Positions 1 to 8,306 of a stretch of 64,000 nucleotides of DNA are shown here, piece after piece. The stretch lies in the NCBI RefSeq assembly GCF_900128415.1, contig NZ_LT635772.1, positions 682,001 through 746,000 on the forward strand, given 5' to 3'. This DNA comes from Anaerococcus mediterraneensis. Lineage in GTDB: Bacteria; Bacillota; Clostridia; Tissierellales; Peptoniphilaceae. How positions within the stretch are numbered: the stretch's first letter is position 1; the number at the start of each line of letters is the position of its first letter. Both the position numbers and the translations under genes were made by a program. The notes under the pieces were generated by a model. The model had not been told where the DNA came from, did not search any database, and saw only the letters and a program-made list of their open reading frames with translations.

Positions 1-44
1 CTGATTTTTGCTAGGTTGTTTTTCAAGACCAGTTCATCTCTCAT
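1..44 (-). CDS. XRE-family helix-turn-helix regulator, N-terminal 14 codons only
   Basis: The gene is cut by the left window edge. Its ATG at 44-42 lies one base after the stop of the upstream membrane-protein gene, so the two are translationally coupled. The visible peptide MRDELVLKNNLAKI matches the way XRE regulators begin (LKNNLAKIR...). The XRE protein at 38385 starts MELRNNLADFR. It probably binds the paired operators at 378-427 and autoregulates. Only 14 codons are visible, so the family call rests on this short match and on the context. Confidence 0.6.
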   Translation of the reverse strand, partial: MRDELVLKNNLAKI

Positions 45-45
45 T

Positions 46-363
46 TTATTTTAGGCCCCTAAAATACATGATAAGACAGACTAGGGAAAAGATCGCAGCT
101 ATAGATCCCCTGACTAGGGATTTTTTATCCTTTAGCTTTGCGTAAATATATAAGTCGTGGCTTGCAATCATCAGAAGAAAGAGCCCAAGTAGACCGTCAC
201 TTTCTCCGTCAAAAAAATAAGTTTTGATGAAATTTATAATGGCTACAGCAAGTAAGCCTATGGCAGATGAAAAATTGCCTGCCTTGATCAAAACATCCTT
301 GGTCATCTCGTCCTTGTTTTCGTTTTCTTTTTTATATCTTGATAATATTTCTTCCCTATCCAT
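46..363 (-). CDS. Small three-helix membrane protein, DUF6442-like
   Basis: A 105-residue protein with a charged N-terminus (MDREEILSRYKKENENKDEM) and three hydrophobic segments at about residues 30-50, 57-77 and 82-103. The charged start and the size resemble DUF6442 proteins, which tend to sit beside XRE regulators; no biochemical role is known to me. The start is the ATG at 363 because AAGGAG lies just upstream in the minus sense; a TTG at 384 would place that site inside the gene. It is the first gene of a two-gene operon with the XRE regulator. Confidence 0.6.
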   Translation of the reverse strand: MDREEILSRYKKENENKDEMTKDVLIKAGNFSSAIGLLAVAIINFIKTYFFDGESDGLLGLFLLMIASHDLYIYAKLKDKKSLVRGSIAAIFSLVCLIMYFRGLK

Positions 364-377
364 GAGGTCTCCTTTCT

Positions 378-427
378 TTGCCAAGTGTACTTGTCAATAT
401 TATATTATCGCCAAGTTAACTTGTCAA
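378..427 (-). promoter_or_regulatory. Consensus promoter overlapped by two 20-bp operators
   Basis: On the minus strand TTGACA (427-422) and TATAAT (404-399) are separated by exactly 17 bases. Two near-palindromes, TTGACAAGTTAACTTGGCGA (427-408) and TTGACAAGTACACTTGGCAA (397-378), start exactly 30 bp apart. The first covers the -35 element and the second follows the -10. This geometry fits repression by the adjacent XRE protein. The same layout occurs at 38315-38364. Confidence 0.75.
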
Positions 428-542
428 AAATAAGATCAAATTTTTATTATTAGACTTAAAATTTCAAGAGAGACTCAAAAATAATTTTGAATCATTATAT
501 GATATTGAGTTTTGGAAAAATAAATACTTATATTAGATAAAG

Positions 543-570
543 AAAAAAGACCTGATTTCTCAGGTCCAAG
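543..570 (-). terminator. Rho-independent terminator of the alcohol dehydrogenase gene
   Basis: In the minus sense a 7-bp GACCTGA/TCAGGTC stem with a four-base loop is followed by six T residues. It is about 150 bases downstream of the dehydrogenase stop codon. Confidence 0.75.
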
Positions 571-697
571 AGCCTACAATCTCAAGAATCCTTGTCTTGA
601 CTGAATCTGTCAGAGATTTGGTGAGATTTCTCCACTCACTTCGTTCGGTCGAAATAAGGGAATTTTTATATAGACTCAGACTTGATTTTTCAGGTCT
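549..697. repeat. Small intergenic unit bounded by near-identical hairpins
   Basis: The 18-bp hairpin GACCTGATTTCTCAGGTC (549-566) recurs as GACTTGATTTTTCAGGTC (679-696), 16 of 18 bases identical and 130 bp apart. Only the first has a T-tract in the minus sense. Between them is a segment with CACTTCGTTCGGTCGAAAT that resembles dispersed intergenic repeats of clostridia. A weak reading frame crosses it but has no coding character. No further copy was seen in the window. Confidence 0.4.
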
Positions 698-720
698 AAA
701 AATAATAGGATTTAATTTTT

Positions 721-1875
721 CTAGAAGTCTACCTTTTCTCCATAGTAGGCTGCATGGTAGATATTTTTGATGTCTGCTGGACTTGTTTCTCTTGGGTTTG
801 TAAGGGTACAAGCATCCTTGAATGCATTTTCACTCATCTTATCTAAAACTTCTAGGAAGTCTTTTTCTTCTATGATGGTGTTTTTGCCATCTTTGATAGT
901 TGCACTTATGCCTACAGATTCGTTTAGTTTTCTGATCTCCTCTGCTAGGTCATCAACGCCAAGTATTCTTTCTATCTCTTTGTATTTGTCACAAGATTTT
1001 CTGTTGTAGTCTATGATGTATGGTAGCATGATAGCATTGGCTTCACCGTGGGTTAGGTGGAAAATACCGCCGATCTTGTGGGCCATAGAGTGGACTATAC
1101 CAAGTGATGAGTTTGTAAAGGCCATACCAGCTATACAAGAAGCAATGTGCATTTTTTCACGAGCTTCCATGTCTTCGCCATTGTCATATGCTCTCTTTAG
1201 GTATTCAAAAACTAATTTGATAGCCCTAATAGCATATGGGTCTGTAAAATCATCTGCACTAGTAGATACGAAAGCCTCAACAGCGTGGGTCATAACATCC
1301 ATACCTGTAGCTGCAGTAATTTTTGCAGGCATCTTTGCAGGGATTCTCATATCAAGAAGGGCAACTTCTGGCACGAAATCTGGGTGAACAAGTGGATATT
1401 TTATTTCTTTTTCTGTATCGGTTATAACAGAAAATGCAGTGATCTCACTAGCTGTACCTGATGTTGATGGGATACAGATCATCCTTGCCTTGTTTTTTAG
1501 TGGTGGGTTGTCAAATGCTGCTAGTCTTTCAAAATCCCAATCTGGGTGCTCATAGAAAACCCACATAGCCTTTGCAGCATCCATTGCAGATCCGCCACCG
1601 ATTGCGATTATCCATTCTGGTTCAAACTCTGCCATCTTTGCTCCACCAGCTAGGCAGGTTTTAACAGATGGATCTGGCTCTACTCCGTCTATTATTAGGA
1701 CTTCCATGCCGGCTTTTTCTAATTGTTTTTTGGCCTCATCCAAAAATCCGAATCTCTTCATAGAAGATCCGCCTGTAACAAGGACAGCTTTTTTACCCTT
1801 TAGGCTTGATAAGTATTCAAGAGCGTTTTCGCCATGAACTATAGTGTTTGGTACAGAAAATGTTGTGTATGTCAT
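721..1875 (-). CDS. Iron-containing alcohol dehydrogenase (group III)
   Basis: A cytosolic NAD(P)H-dependent dehydrogenase of 384 residues, the normal size for the Fe-ADH family, which interconverts aldehydes or ketones and alcohols (butanol, 1,3-propanediol, ethanol or lactaldehyde types). The nucleotide-binding GGGSAMDAAK motif is near residue 95. The metal ligands are visible as the D and H of DVMTH, then HSMAH and HLTHGEANA, near residues 190-280. The start has a strong TAAGGAGG site. It is monocistronic, with its own promoter, a Rex-like operator and a terminator, which suggests control by the NADH/NAD ratio in fermentation. The substrate cannot be told from sequence. Confidence 0.9.
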   Translation of the reverse strand: MTYTTFSVPNTIVHGENALEYLSSLKGKKAVLVTGGSSMKRFGFLDEAKKQLEKAGMEVLIIDGVEPDPSVKTCLAGGAKMAEFEPEWIIAIGGGSAMDAAKAMWVFYEHPDWDFERLAAFDNPPLKNKARMICIPSTSGTASEITAFSVITDTEKEIKYPLVHPDFVPEVALLDMRIPAKMPAKITAATGMDVMTHAVEAFVSTSADDFTDPYAIRAIKLVFEYLKRAYDNGEDMEAREKMHIASCIAGMAFTNSSLGIVHSMAHKIGGIFHLTHGEANAIMLPYIIDYNRKSCDKYKEIERILGVDDLAEEIRKLNESVGISATIKDGKNTIIEEKDFLEVLDKMSENAFKDACTLTNPRETSPADIKNIYHAAYYGEKVDF

Positions 1876-1892
1876 ATATCCTCCTTAAAATT

Positions 1893-1910
1893 ATGTTAAT
1901 TTATTAACTA
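1893..1910. promoter_or_regulatory. Probable Rex (redox repressor) operator
   Basis: ATGTTAATTTATTAACTA matches the Rex consensus TTGTTAA-N4-TTAACAA at 12 of 14 fixed positions. It lies between the -10 element and the ribosome binding site of the alcohol dehydrogenase, where bound repressor would block transcription. Rex control of alcohol dehydrogenases is well known in clostridia. Confidence 0.6.
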
Positions 1911-1924
1911 ACAATCTTATTTAT

Positions 1925-1952
1925 AATATACCAGGATATATTTTATTTTCAA
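1925..1952 (-). promoter_or_regulatory. Promoter of the alcohol dehydrogenase gene
   Basis: In the minus sense TTGAAA (1952-1947) is followed after 16 bases by TATATT (1930-1925). The preceding TGG gives an extended -10. Confidence 0.55.
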
Positions 1953-2020
1953 TATAAGTAATATATAAATATTTTTGTAAATATAAAACCATACTTACTT
2001 GTTGGAAAATCAGCACTTAA

Positions 2021-2049
2021 TTGACAAAAGGCTATATAAGGATTATAAT
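2021..2049 (+). promoter_or_regulatory. Consensus sigma-A promoter for the surface-protein operon
   Basis: TTGACA at 2021-2026, a 17-base spacer and TATAAT at 2044-2049 form a perfect consensus promoter. Transcription should begin near 2056, leaving a leader of about 45 bases before the ATG at 2100. This suggests high expression of the 973-residue protein and the lipoprotein. Confidence 0.85.
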
Positions 2050-2099
2050 TATAGTTAGAAAATAATAGAGAAATATAGGTAAAAACCTTAGGAGATACT

Positions 2100-5021
2100 A
2101 TGAATAAAAAAATATTGGCAGGACTTATGAGTCTGGGTCTGATTTTAGGACCTATGGGTAGGGGAGATGCCCTAGCCACAGAAATAAAAACCTATGACCA
2201 AGGCTTGGTTGATGAATTGATCTTATATACAAGCTTAGATGAGAGTCAGATCGGGCCGATTGATGGTGAATTAAAAAATGAATATTTAAAATTAAAATCT
2301 GATACAGAAGACCTTTTGGACTCTGAGGAAAAAACAGATGAATTGTTAAAAGAAAAAGTTGGGCTTTTTGACGATTTTTTTGCCAGAGCAGCTGATGCGG
2401 CTATAAATAGTTATACAAAAAGTCTAATCATCTATAGAAATTTTTTTGATGATAATAAAGAAATTTTAGCTGAAAAAGGTACTTATCACAAGGATAATAT
2501 TGATGTTTTGACCTCATATTTGGCTGAGATGATTTATGGAAAAAATGAAGGCGTTGACATCAAAGAAATTCATGAAAAATTATTAACTGATACAAATCGT
2601 TTAGAAACTGATATTCTAGAAGCTCTCAAAAAAGCTGAACCCAAAAAGACTGATGAAGAAATCAAGGCTATAGTTAAAAAAGAATATCCGGTCACTGAAG
2701 AAGCTATAAAAGCCTTAGCCCCAGATTTAGAAGCAGCTCACAAAAAGATGGAGGCTTTGAGAAGAAATAGGGATACTTTGTTAAAAGACAAGGCGAAATT
2801 TGTCCAAACTGAAGCCTATAAAAAAGCCGAAACATCCTTAAAAGAAACCTACGACAAAGCAATAAAAGGCGTAGAAGACATACTAGATTCTGGCTATAAT
2901 TATTTAAGTGAAAGCAAGGATATCGAGGAAGCTTACCTTGCCAGAACAGCCATCTCAAGTGAGGGCCTAATAAAATCTGGGGATGAGATAAAAATCCAAG
3001 ATAAAAGCTCAGAAAAATCCAAAGATGATCAACTTAGGGAAAAAATCCAAGAGGGCAAAAAAGAGCTGGAAAATTCTAAAATCAGCCAAGAGAGAAAGAA
3101 AGCCCTAGAAAAATCTATAAAAAAAGCAGAAGACCTACTTGCATCTCCTAGTAGAGACGAGGCAGAGATCGAAAAGGCAATCAAAGACCTGGATGAGAAG
3201 ATAAAAGCAGCCAAGGAAAGCGAAAAAGATACTGATGATGTCAAAGACTTAAAAGGCCAGCTTTCCTATGCCAAATACCTAAAAGAAAATATCTTCTATC
3301 AATTAAGATCGACAGAGGCAAAAGATGCCTTAGACAAGGCCATAAAAGAAGCAGAAGACCTCTTGGCCAAAGAAAATCCAGACGAAAGTGCTGTAAAAAA
3401 AGTGCTAGAAACTTTAAATAAAAAAGTTTCTGATGTGGTCTTTATAAGCCCAATCTATATAGAATATGCTAGTGGCGAGATTGTAGAAAAAGACCTAAAG
3501 GCCCTAGTTGATTCTAAAGAAAGGCTAGAAAGTCTAGAGGCATATAAAAAAGCTGATGAATATGATAAAATGCTCTACAAAAAGGCCCTAGATGCAGCGA
3601 GCGTTCTCCTAAAGGGACCAGCCGATAAAAAAACCAGCAAAAACCTAAAGGAAAAATATGTTGACTTATATAAATCTATAGAAAACTTGCCAAAGTCACA
3701 CCTAGACAAACTAAAAGATTTAGTAAATGATGATTCTAAATTTAGGACTCAGGATAATTATAAAAAAGCCAAGGAAGAAGGCAACGAAGTTGTCGATTAT
3801 TATAATGATCTGATAGAAAAAGCTAAAAAAATAAAAGATGATCCTAATGCAAATAAAGATGATATAGATGTTTTGTATAAGTGTTTGAATGATTCTGTTA
3901 GAGAAATTAACAAAAAAATAAAAACATTTGAAAGAAAAGCCTTAGCAGAAATCCATATTTCAAAGATTTTTGAAAAAAAGATTAAAAAAGATGACTCTAT
4001 AGATAAAGAAAAAGATAAGAAAAGAGTAGCCGAAACTTATTTAAGCAGCCTAAAGGAATTGAAGAAACTTGCAGAAGAAGGAAAATTAGATACAGATCAA
4101 GCAAATAAATTTACACAGCTTATGCAAGCATCCAGAATGTTTCTAGATGGCCAAGTAGGTATAAATTATTTTGATATGGTAGTTTTATTCCAAAGGTTAA
4201 GTCTAATTCAAGGTCATCCAAAATACAAAGATAAGATCGAGCAGCAAACAAGAGAAAAAATAGATCGAGCCATTGAGAAGGCAAAAGAAGCTATAAAAAA
4301 ACCAGCAGATGAAGAGTTAACAAAAGCAGCTTTGGGAGAATTAGAAAGTGCCATAAAAGAAAAATCTGTTGAAAACTTTGAGAAAGAAATCCAGAATGAC
4401 AAGGGTTCAGAAAATATAAAAGATGAACTTAGGACTAAATTGGAAGAAGAAATAGCAAAAGATTATAAAACCAATGGTAAGACCTTCAAGTATTCCAAGG
4501 CCCAAGCAGCATTGAGAAAGGCTTATGATTTGGCATTAGAAAATGCTAAAAAATTTGCCAAAGATCCCCTAGCCAGCGAGGATGACCTAAGGTCAGCTTA
4601 TAATAAGCTAGTAGAAGCTGGCAAAAACCTTGACGGGGACCTATTCCAATCTAGGATTCTTGCCTTGGCGGAGAAGTTCAAAAAAGAACAGCTAATGATA
4701 AAAGATCCAAATCAAAGACAGGCCATAGCAGAAAAAATCAACAAATTAGGATCAGACCCAACTAAGACTATGGATGATGTCATAGCTGTCGAAAAAGAAT
4801 TTGAAAGTCTAAAGACTCAGATCACAACTACAACAGTGCCAACCAATCAGGCTAGTGGCATCGTAACAACCACTACACCTATGCAGGGAAATAAAAATCC
4901 TGCATCAATTGTAAAAACGGGTATAGAATCTATAGGCAAGTTTGCAATTATTTTAGTCGCAGCTGCCATTATCTTAATAATCATGAACAAAAAAGGAGAA
5001 AAAAATGAAAATAACAAATAA
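2100..5021 (+). CDS. Large exported FIVAR-like helical surface protein with C-terminal membrane anchor
   Basis: A 973-residue protein with a signal peptide (residues 1-26, likely cut after ALA). The body is lysine- and glutamate-rich and almost entirely helical. Repeated units of about 60 residues have the pattern Y/A-x-x-A-...-A...L...A...L typical of FIVAR-like surface modules, for example around residues 315-375, 380-450, 540-610, 715-775 and 795-860. A threonine-rich linker precedes a transmembrane helix near residues 943-962 and a basic tail. The pre-anchor NPASIVKTG is not a clean LPxTG/NPxTG signal, so it is more likely membrane-anchored than sortase-linked. The lipoprotein gene overlaps its end by 17 bases. 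Function unknown; adhesion or host-protein binding is plausible. Confidence 0.75.
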   Translation: MNKKILAGLMSLGLILGPMGRGDALATEIKTYDQGLVDELILYTSLDESQIGPIDGELKNEYLKLKSDTEDLLDSEEKTDELLKEKVGLFDDFFARAADAAINSYTKSLIIYRNFFDDNKEILAEKGTYHKDNIDVLTSYLAEMIYGKNEGVDIKEIHEKLLTDTNRLETDILEALKKAEPKKTDEEIKAIVKKEYPVTEEAIKALAPDLEAAHKKMEALRRNRDTLLKDKAKFVQTEAYKKAETSLKETYDKAIKGVEDILDSGYNYLSESKDIEEAYLARTAISSEGLIKSGDEIKIQDKSSEKSKDDQLREKIQEGKKELENSKISQERKKALEKSIKKAEDLLASPSRDEAEIEKAIKDLDEKIKAAKESEKDTDDVKDLKGQLSYAKYLKENIFYQLRSTEAKDALDKAIKEAEDLLAKENPDESAVKKVLETLNKKVSDVVFISPIYIEYASGEIVEKDLKALVDSKERLESLEAYKKADEYDKMLYKKALDAASVLLKGPADKKTSKNLKEKYVDLYKSIENLPKSHLDKLKDLVNDDSKFRTQDNYKKAKEEGNEVVDYYNDLIEKAKKIKDDPNANKDDIDVLYKCLNDSVREINKKIKTFERKALAEIHISKIFEKKIKKDDSIDKEKDKKRVAETYLSSLKELKKLAEEGKLDTDQANKFTQLMQASRMFLDGQVGINYFDMVVLFQRLSLIQGHPKYKDKIEQQTREKIDRAIEKAKEAIKKPADEELTKAALGELESAIKEKSVENFEKEIQNDKGSENIKDELRTKLEEEIAKDYKTNGKTFKYSKAQAALRKAYDLALENAKKFAKDPLASEDDLRSAYNKLVEAGKNLDGDLFQSRILALAEKFKKEQLMIKDPNQRQAIAEKINKLGSDPTKTMDDVIAVEKEFESLKTQITTTTVPTNQASGIVTTTTPMQGNKNPASIVKTGIESIGKFAIILVAAAIILIIMNKKGEKNENNK

Positions 5022-5448
5022 AAAAATATTGGCTGTTATCTTACTTGCTGCTACACTTACAGCATGTGATAGCCTAAAAGGAAATGAAAAAGAAGCAAAA
5101 CCAGCAGATCCAAAAGTAGAAGAACAAACAGAAAAAACTGATGAAAAAGATGCTAAGGGTACAGAAGATCTAGAAAATACTGATGAAGAAAATACTAAGG
5201 GAGAAGATGCTGATAGCGAAAAGGCAGAAGAAGAAAACCAAGAAGCTGTCACATCAGAGGGTAGTACTCCTAGAGAAAAACTTGAAGATGCTATATTCAA
5301 GAGCAGAGTTCAAGCAAGAGCTGCAGAAATCCTACTAGAAACTGCACCAGATTCAATTTCAGATATAAGAGAAGACCTAGAAGCTTTAGTTGAGAAATCA
5401 AATAAGCTTATAGAGGAAGCTCAAAGAAGACTAGACGAAATGGAATAA
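5005..5448 (+). CDS. Acidic lipoprotein ending in a shared helical module
   Basis: A 147-residue lipoprotein: the lipobox LTAC places the acylated cysteine at residue 21. Residues 22-90 are a low-complexity glutamate-, lysine- and aspartate-rich linker. Residues about 95-147 form the helical module shared with four other exported proteins here (core ETAPDSISDIREDLEALV). The ATG at 5005 has AAGGAG upstream and lies within the end of the 973-residue gene, so the two are co-transcribed; a terminator follows. It probably displays the module on the outer face of the membrane. No partner or function is known. Confidence 0.75.
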   Translation: MKITNKKILAVILLAATLTACDSLKGNEKEAKPADPKVEEQTEKTDEKDAKGTEDLENTDEENTKGEDADSEKAEEENQEAVTSEGSTPREKLEDAIFKSRVQARAAEILLETAPDSISDIREDLEALVEKSNKLIEEAQRRLDEME

Positions 5449-5454
5449 GATAAA

Positions 5455-5487
5455 GGCCCTCGCAAATTTTGCTGGGGCCATTTTTCT
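5455..5487 (+). terminator. Rho-independent terminator
   Basis: GGCCC (5455-5459) pairs with GGGCC (5475-5479) around an internal GCAAATTTTGC segment, followed by five T. It closes the surface-protein/lipoprotein operon. Confidence 0.8.
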
Positions 5488-5565
5488 TTATAAAGCCTTA
5501 AAAAGGGGTATATTATATAAAGAACCAATTCAAATTTAAGAAGGAAAAATAGAAGAGGTAATATT

Positions 5566-6597
5566 ATGAAAAATAAAAAAATCGTTAAGTTAATGATGGC
5601 ATTTGCCCTTGCTGGAGCAGTATTTGCACCACAAATGGAAAAATCTTTCGCATCAGAAAAAGATGTAGTAAACCTATATACTGACGAAAATTATTTAAAA
5701 GCCAGTATAGAACTTGCAAACACAATAAACAAAGCTAAAGAAGCCAAGGCATCTTATAAATACCTAAACGCTTCAAAGATCTATAAGGATAATCTTGACT
5801 ATAGGTTAAAAGTTGCAGAAGAAGTATATTACGAGCTTCCAAGCTCATACTCAAGCTCATATTTGATAAACAAGCTTACCAATGCAAGGTATTTTCTACA
5901 AAATACTATAGATGACTTGGATGGCAAACTTGCCAATACAACTGATCTAAATGAATATATCCGTGACTATAATTATAAATTTGCTGATAGTGATGAATTT
6001 AAAAACGCAACATATAGCCAACAAATGGATTATAGAAGATTGATAGAAAGAGCTGAAAAATTTGCTAAGGATGGAGCTTATGGCAACTCACAAGCTGTTG
6101 TTGATAATTTGATTGAAAAAATTAAAGCTGCTAAAAAAGACATAATTGATTCATATAAAAACAACAAGGCGAGAGTAGAATTAAACCAAGAAATAAAAAC
6201 ATCATCTCTTCTTAGAAAAAAAGCAGATGATTATACAAAGAGCTCTTTTGAATCATTCTTATCAACCCTAAAACTTGTAGAAACAAGCGTAGAAGACGAA
6301 TCAAAAGCTAAGACTATAAAAGAATACGAAGAGCTAAGAGAGGCCCTCAAAAAAGCTAGACTTGCCCTAGTCAAAGTACAAAAAACCGATCCAGACATCG
6401 AAAAACAAATCAAAAGACTAGAAGATGCTATAGCAAGGTCATCAAAAACTGTTGACGCAGCAGAATTTTTGATAGAAAAGTATCCAAACACAATTAAAAG
6501 TGTCAGATCAGACCTAGATAAACTTCTTGCTAAACAAAAGAAAAATATAGAAGCTGCTAACAAAAAAATAGCTGAGCTAAAAGGTATAAAGGGATAA
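5566..6597 (+). CDS. Secreted helical protein with C-terminal shared module
   Basis: A 343-residue protein with a signal peptide (residues 1-30, cleavage near SFA). Two FIVAR-like helical segments (about residues 40-115 and 135-205) are followed by a coiled segment and, at about residues 285-343, the shared module with core EKYPNTIKSVRSDLDKLL. There is no transmembrane or sorting signal at the C-terminus, so it is secreted or held non-covalently, perhaps through the module. The next gene begins one base after its stop, so the two are co-transcribed and probably work together. Not a family I can name. Confidence 0.75.
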   Translation: MKNKKIVKLMMAFALAGAVFAPQMEKSFASEKDVVNLYTDENYLKASIELANTINKAKEAKASYKYLNASKIYKDNLDYRLKVAEEVYYELPSSYSSSYLINKLTNARYFLQNTIDDLDGKLANTTDLNEYIRDYNYKFADSDEFKNATYSQQMDYRRLIERAEKFAKDGAYGNSQAVVDNLIEKIKAAKKDIIDSYKNNKARVELNQEIKTSSLLRKKADDYTKSSFESFLSTLKLVETSVEDESKAKTIKEYEELREALKKARLALVKVQKTDPDIEKQIKRLEDAIARSSKTVDAAEFLIEKYPNTIKSVRSDLDKLLAKQKKNIEAANKKIAELKGIKG

Positions 6598-6598
6598 T

Positions 6599-7129
6599 AT
6601 GAAACTAGGTAAAAAAATCTTATCAGGTCTTTTTGCTATAACTTTTATCTTTACTGGCTCCTGCCTAGGCTATCAAAAAAATACTGTCTATGCTGATGAA
6701 GTTGACGCTGAGTATGAAATACAAAGAAAAGCCTTAGTAGAGGCGGTAAATGATAGGGCCAATGTTATAAGCACTGAAGCATTTTATTCCTATGCATCAG
6801 AAAACTCCAAGGCTATCTATGAAAAAGCCGTAGCAGATGCTGAGGCAGTTCTAGAGCTTGGCCATGGTGCAAGCTTTGATCAGATGTCCCAAGCTACAGA
6901 GGCTATAAACACAGCCAAACAAAATATAATCAAGGAAGTAAACCATATACTGACAAAAAGAAAACTCGAAAGAGTCCTAGAAAAAGTCAGAGCTACAAAC
7001 AGGGCTACAAAATTTATATTGGAGAAATATCCAAACACTATTGCCAAGGTTAGGCCTGAGATAGAAGCACTCTTGCAAAAGCAAGACAGACAGATAAGAG
7101 AAGCAGAGAAAAGACTACAAAATATGTAA
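6599..7129 (+). CDS. Small secreted helical protein with the same C-terminal module
   Basis: A 176-residue protein with a signal peptide (cleavage near VYA, residue 32), one FIVAR-like unit (about residues 40-112, with YASENSKAIYEKAVADAEAV) and the shared module at residues 118-176 (core EKYPNTIAKVRPEIEALL). The module is closest to that of the upstream 343-residue protein, which suggests duplication of a single-unit form. It is the second gene of the pair and is followed at once by a terminator. Confidence 0.75.
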   Translation: MKLGKKILSGLFAITFIFTGSCLGYQKNTVYADEVDAEYEIQRKALVEAVNDRANVISTEAFYSYASENSKAIYEKAVADAEAVLELGHGASFDQMSQATEAINTAKQNIIKEVNHILTKRKLERVLEKVRATNRATKFILEKYPNTIAKVRPEIEALLQKQDRQIREAEKRLQNM

Positions 7130-7130
7130 A

Positions 7131-7156
7131 AAAAGGGCTACTTTTGTAGCCTTTTT
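7131..7156 (+). terminator. Rho-independent terminator
   Basis: GGCTAC (7136-7141) and GTAGCC (7146-7151) around a TTTT loop, with an A-run before and five T after. Confidence 0.85.
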
Positions 7157-7171
7157 AAATAAGGAAAGCAA

Positions 7172-8260
7172 ATGAAAAAATTAAGAAAAATTGGCCTCCT
7201 AGTGGCCCTGATAAGCCTGCTAAACTTAGGACAGTCCCACGCAGCGACCAAACAAGAGATAATCCTAAATGTAGATACATCTAGATATACAAATACAATA
7301 AAACGTTGCAATGATTACCTAGAAAAAAACCCGGGGATCTCAAAAAAAGAACGCCAGGACCTAGAAAATTTGGTCAAAAAAATGGAGTCCTTAGTTAGAA
7401 AAATCGAAGCTTATCAAAAATCTCATAATGAAAATGACTTCATAAAAAACGAAATAAGAAAACACCTAAACAACAGGTCTACATATTTTTCTGTAGATAT
7501 AAATAGGCATATGACAAATGAATACTTATCCGACCTTTTTTTGCAAGTTGCCAAAGAAGACCCATATTTTTTCTATAGCCAATACGGTGCTTGCAAGATA
7601 TCCACAAGCTCCAACGAGGGCAAGGCAAAAGATGGCAAAAAATTTATAGAAAAAGCTAATTTTGACATCACATATAGGTCAAGCCTAGACCAAGACCAGC
7701 AGGTTAGAAACTTCATAGACCAGTGGGTAAGTGAAAATATAAGCGAAAACCAATCTGACTATGGTAAGGTCCTAGCTATCCATGACTTCATAGTAAAGAA
7801 AAACTTCTATAATAGAGGAGACAGCAAATCCATGAGCGGAGGCTATTCTATTTACAACCCAAGCTCTATCATTTACGGCAATGGCGGAGTTTGCAATGCC
7901 TATGCAACACTTTTTGACCTAATGGCAAAAAAAGCAGGCCTAAAAACCTATTATATGACAGGCAAATCCACAAGAAATGGCGAAGACCATATGTGGAATA
8001 TGGTAAACATATTTGGTCAGTGGTACCACATAGATACTACCTGGGATGACCCAGTAGTTAATTTCTCGGCTGGCCATATAGAAAACCTAGGAGATTTTGT
8101 AATCTATGATTATTTCCTAAAATCAGATGACCAAATAAAAAAATCAAGGACCATAGATGAGGATGGCAAAAGACCAAGCGCACCAAATTCTTATACAGTC
8201 CTAAATAATAACTCCAAAATCGAAATGATCGATGGCAAATATTGGATAATAAATGATTAA
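7172..8260 (+). CDS. Secreted transglutaminase-like protein with N-terminal shared module
   Basis: A 362-residue exported protein with a signal peptide (cleavage near SHA, residue 24). Residues about 38-85 carry the shared helical module (core EKNPGISKKERQDLENLV), here at the N-terminus of the mature protein. Residues about 190-300 are a transglutaminase-core domain: Cys241 in GGVCNAY, His273 in EDHMWNMV and Asp288 in YHIDTTWDDP form the expected Cys-His-Asp triad. Bacterial members can be amide-crosslinking enzymes or cysteine peptidases, so the reaction is uncertain. No wall-anchoring signal is seen. It has its own terminator and follows the module-bearing genes, suggesting work on the same surface structure. 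Confidence 0.8.
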   Translation: MKKLRKIGLLVALISLLNLGQSHAATKQEIILNVDTSRYTNTIKRCNDYLEKNPGISKKERQDLENLVKKMESLVRKIEAYQKSHNENDFIKNEIRKHLNNRSTYFSVDINRHMTNEYLSDLFLQVAKEDPYFFYSQYGACKISTSSNEGKAKDGKKFIEKANFDITYRSSLDQDQQVRNFIDQWVSENISENQSDYGKVLAIHDFIVKKNFYNRGDSKSMSGGYSIYNPSSIIYGNGGVCNAYATLFDLMAKKAGLKTYYMTGKSTRNGEDHMWNMVNIFGQWYHIDTTWDDPVVNFSAGHIENLGDFVIYDYFLKSDDQIKKSRTIDEDGKRPSAPNSYTVLNNNSKIEMIDGKYWIIND

Positions 8261-8271
8261 ATAAAAGAGTA

Positions 8272-8306
8272 AGTCCTCAGTCTATACACAGGCTGGGGAT
8301 TTTTTA
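8272..8306 (+). terminator. Rho-independent terminator
   Basis: TCCTCAG (8274-8280) pairs with CTGGGGA (8293-8299, one G-U pair), followed by seven T. Confidence 0.75.

Noticed and set aside
560..811. Minus-strand 83-codon frame downstream of the alcohol dehydrogenase
   Set aside because: It overlaps the dehydrogenase end, a terminator and a likely intergenic repeat, and has no ribosome binding site or coding character.
4900..5021. LPxTG-type sorting signal in the 973-residue protein
   Set aside because: VKTG before the hydrophobic tail lacks the needed Pro in position, so a simple membrane anchor is the safer call.
6650..6670. Lipobox in the 176-residue secreted protein (TGSC)
   Set aside because: The residue three before the Cys is Thr rather than Leu/Val/Ile, and a normal signal peptidase I site follows (VYADE).
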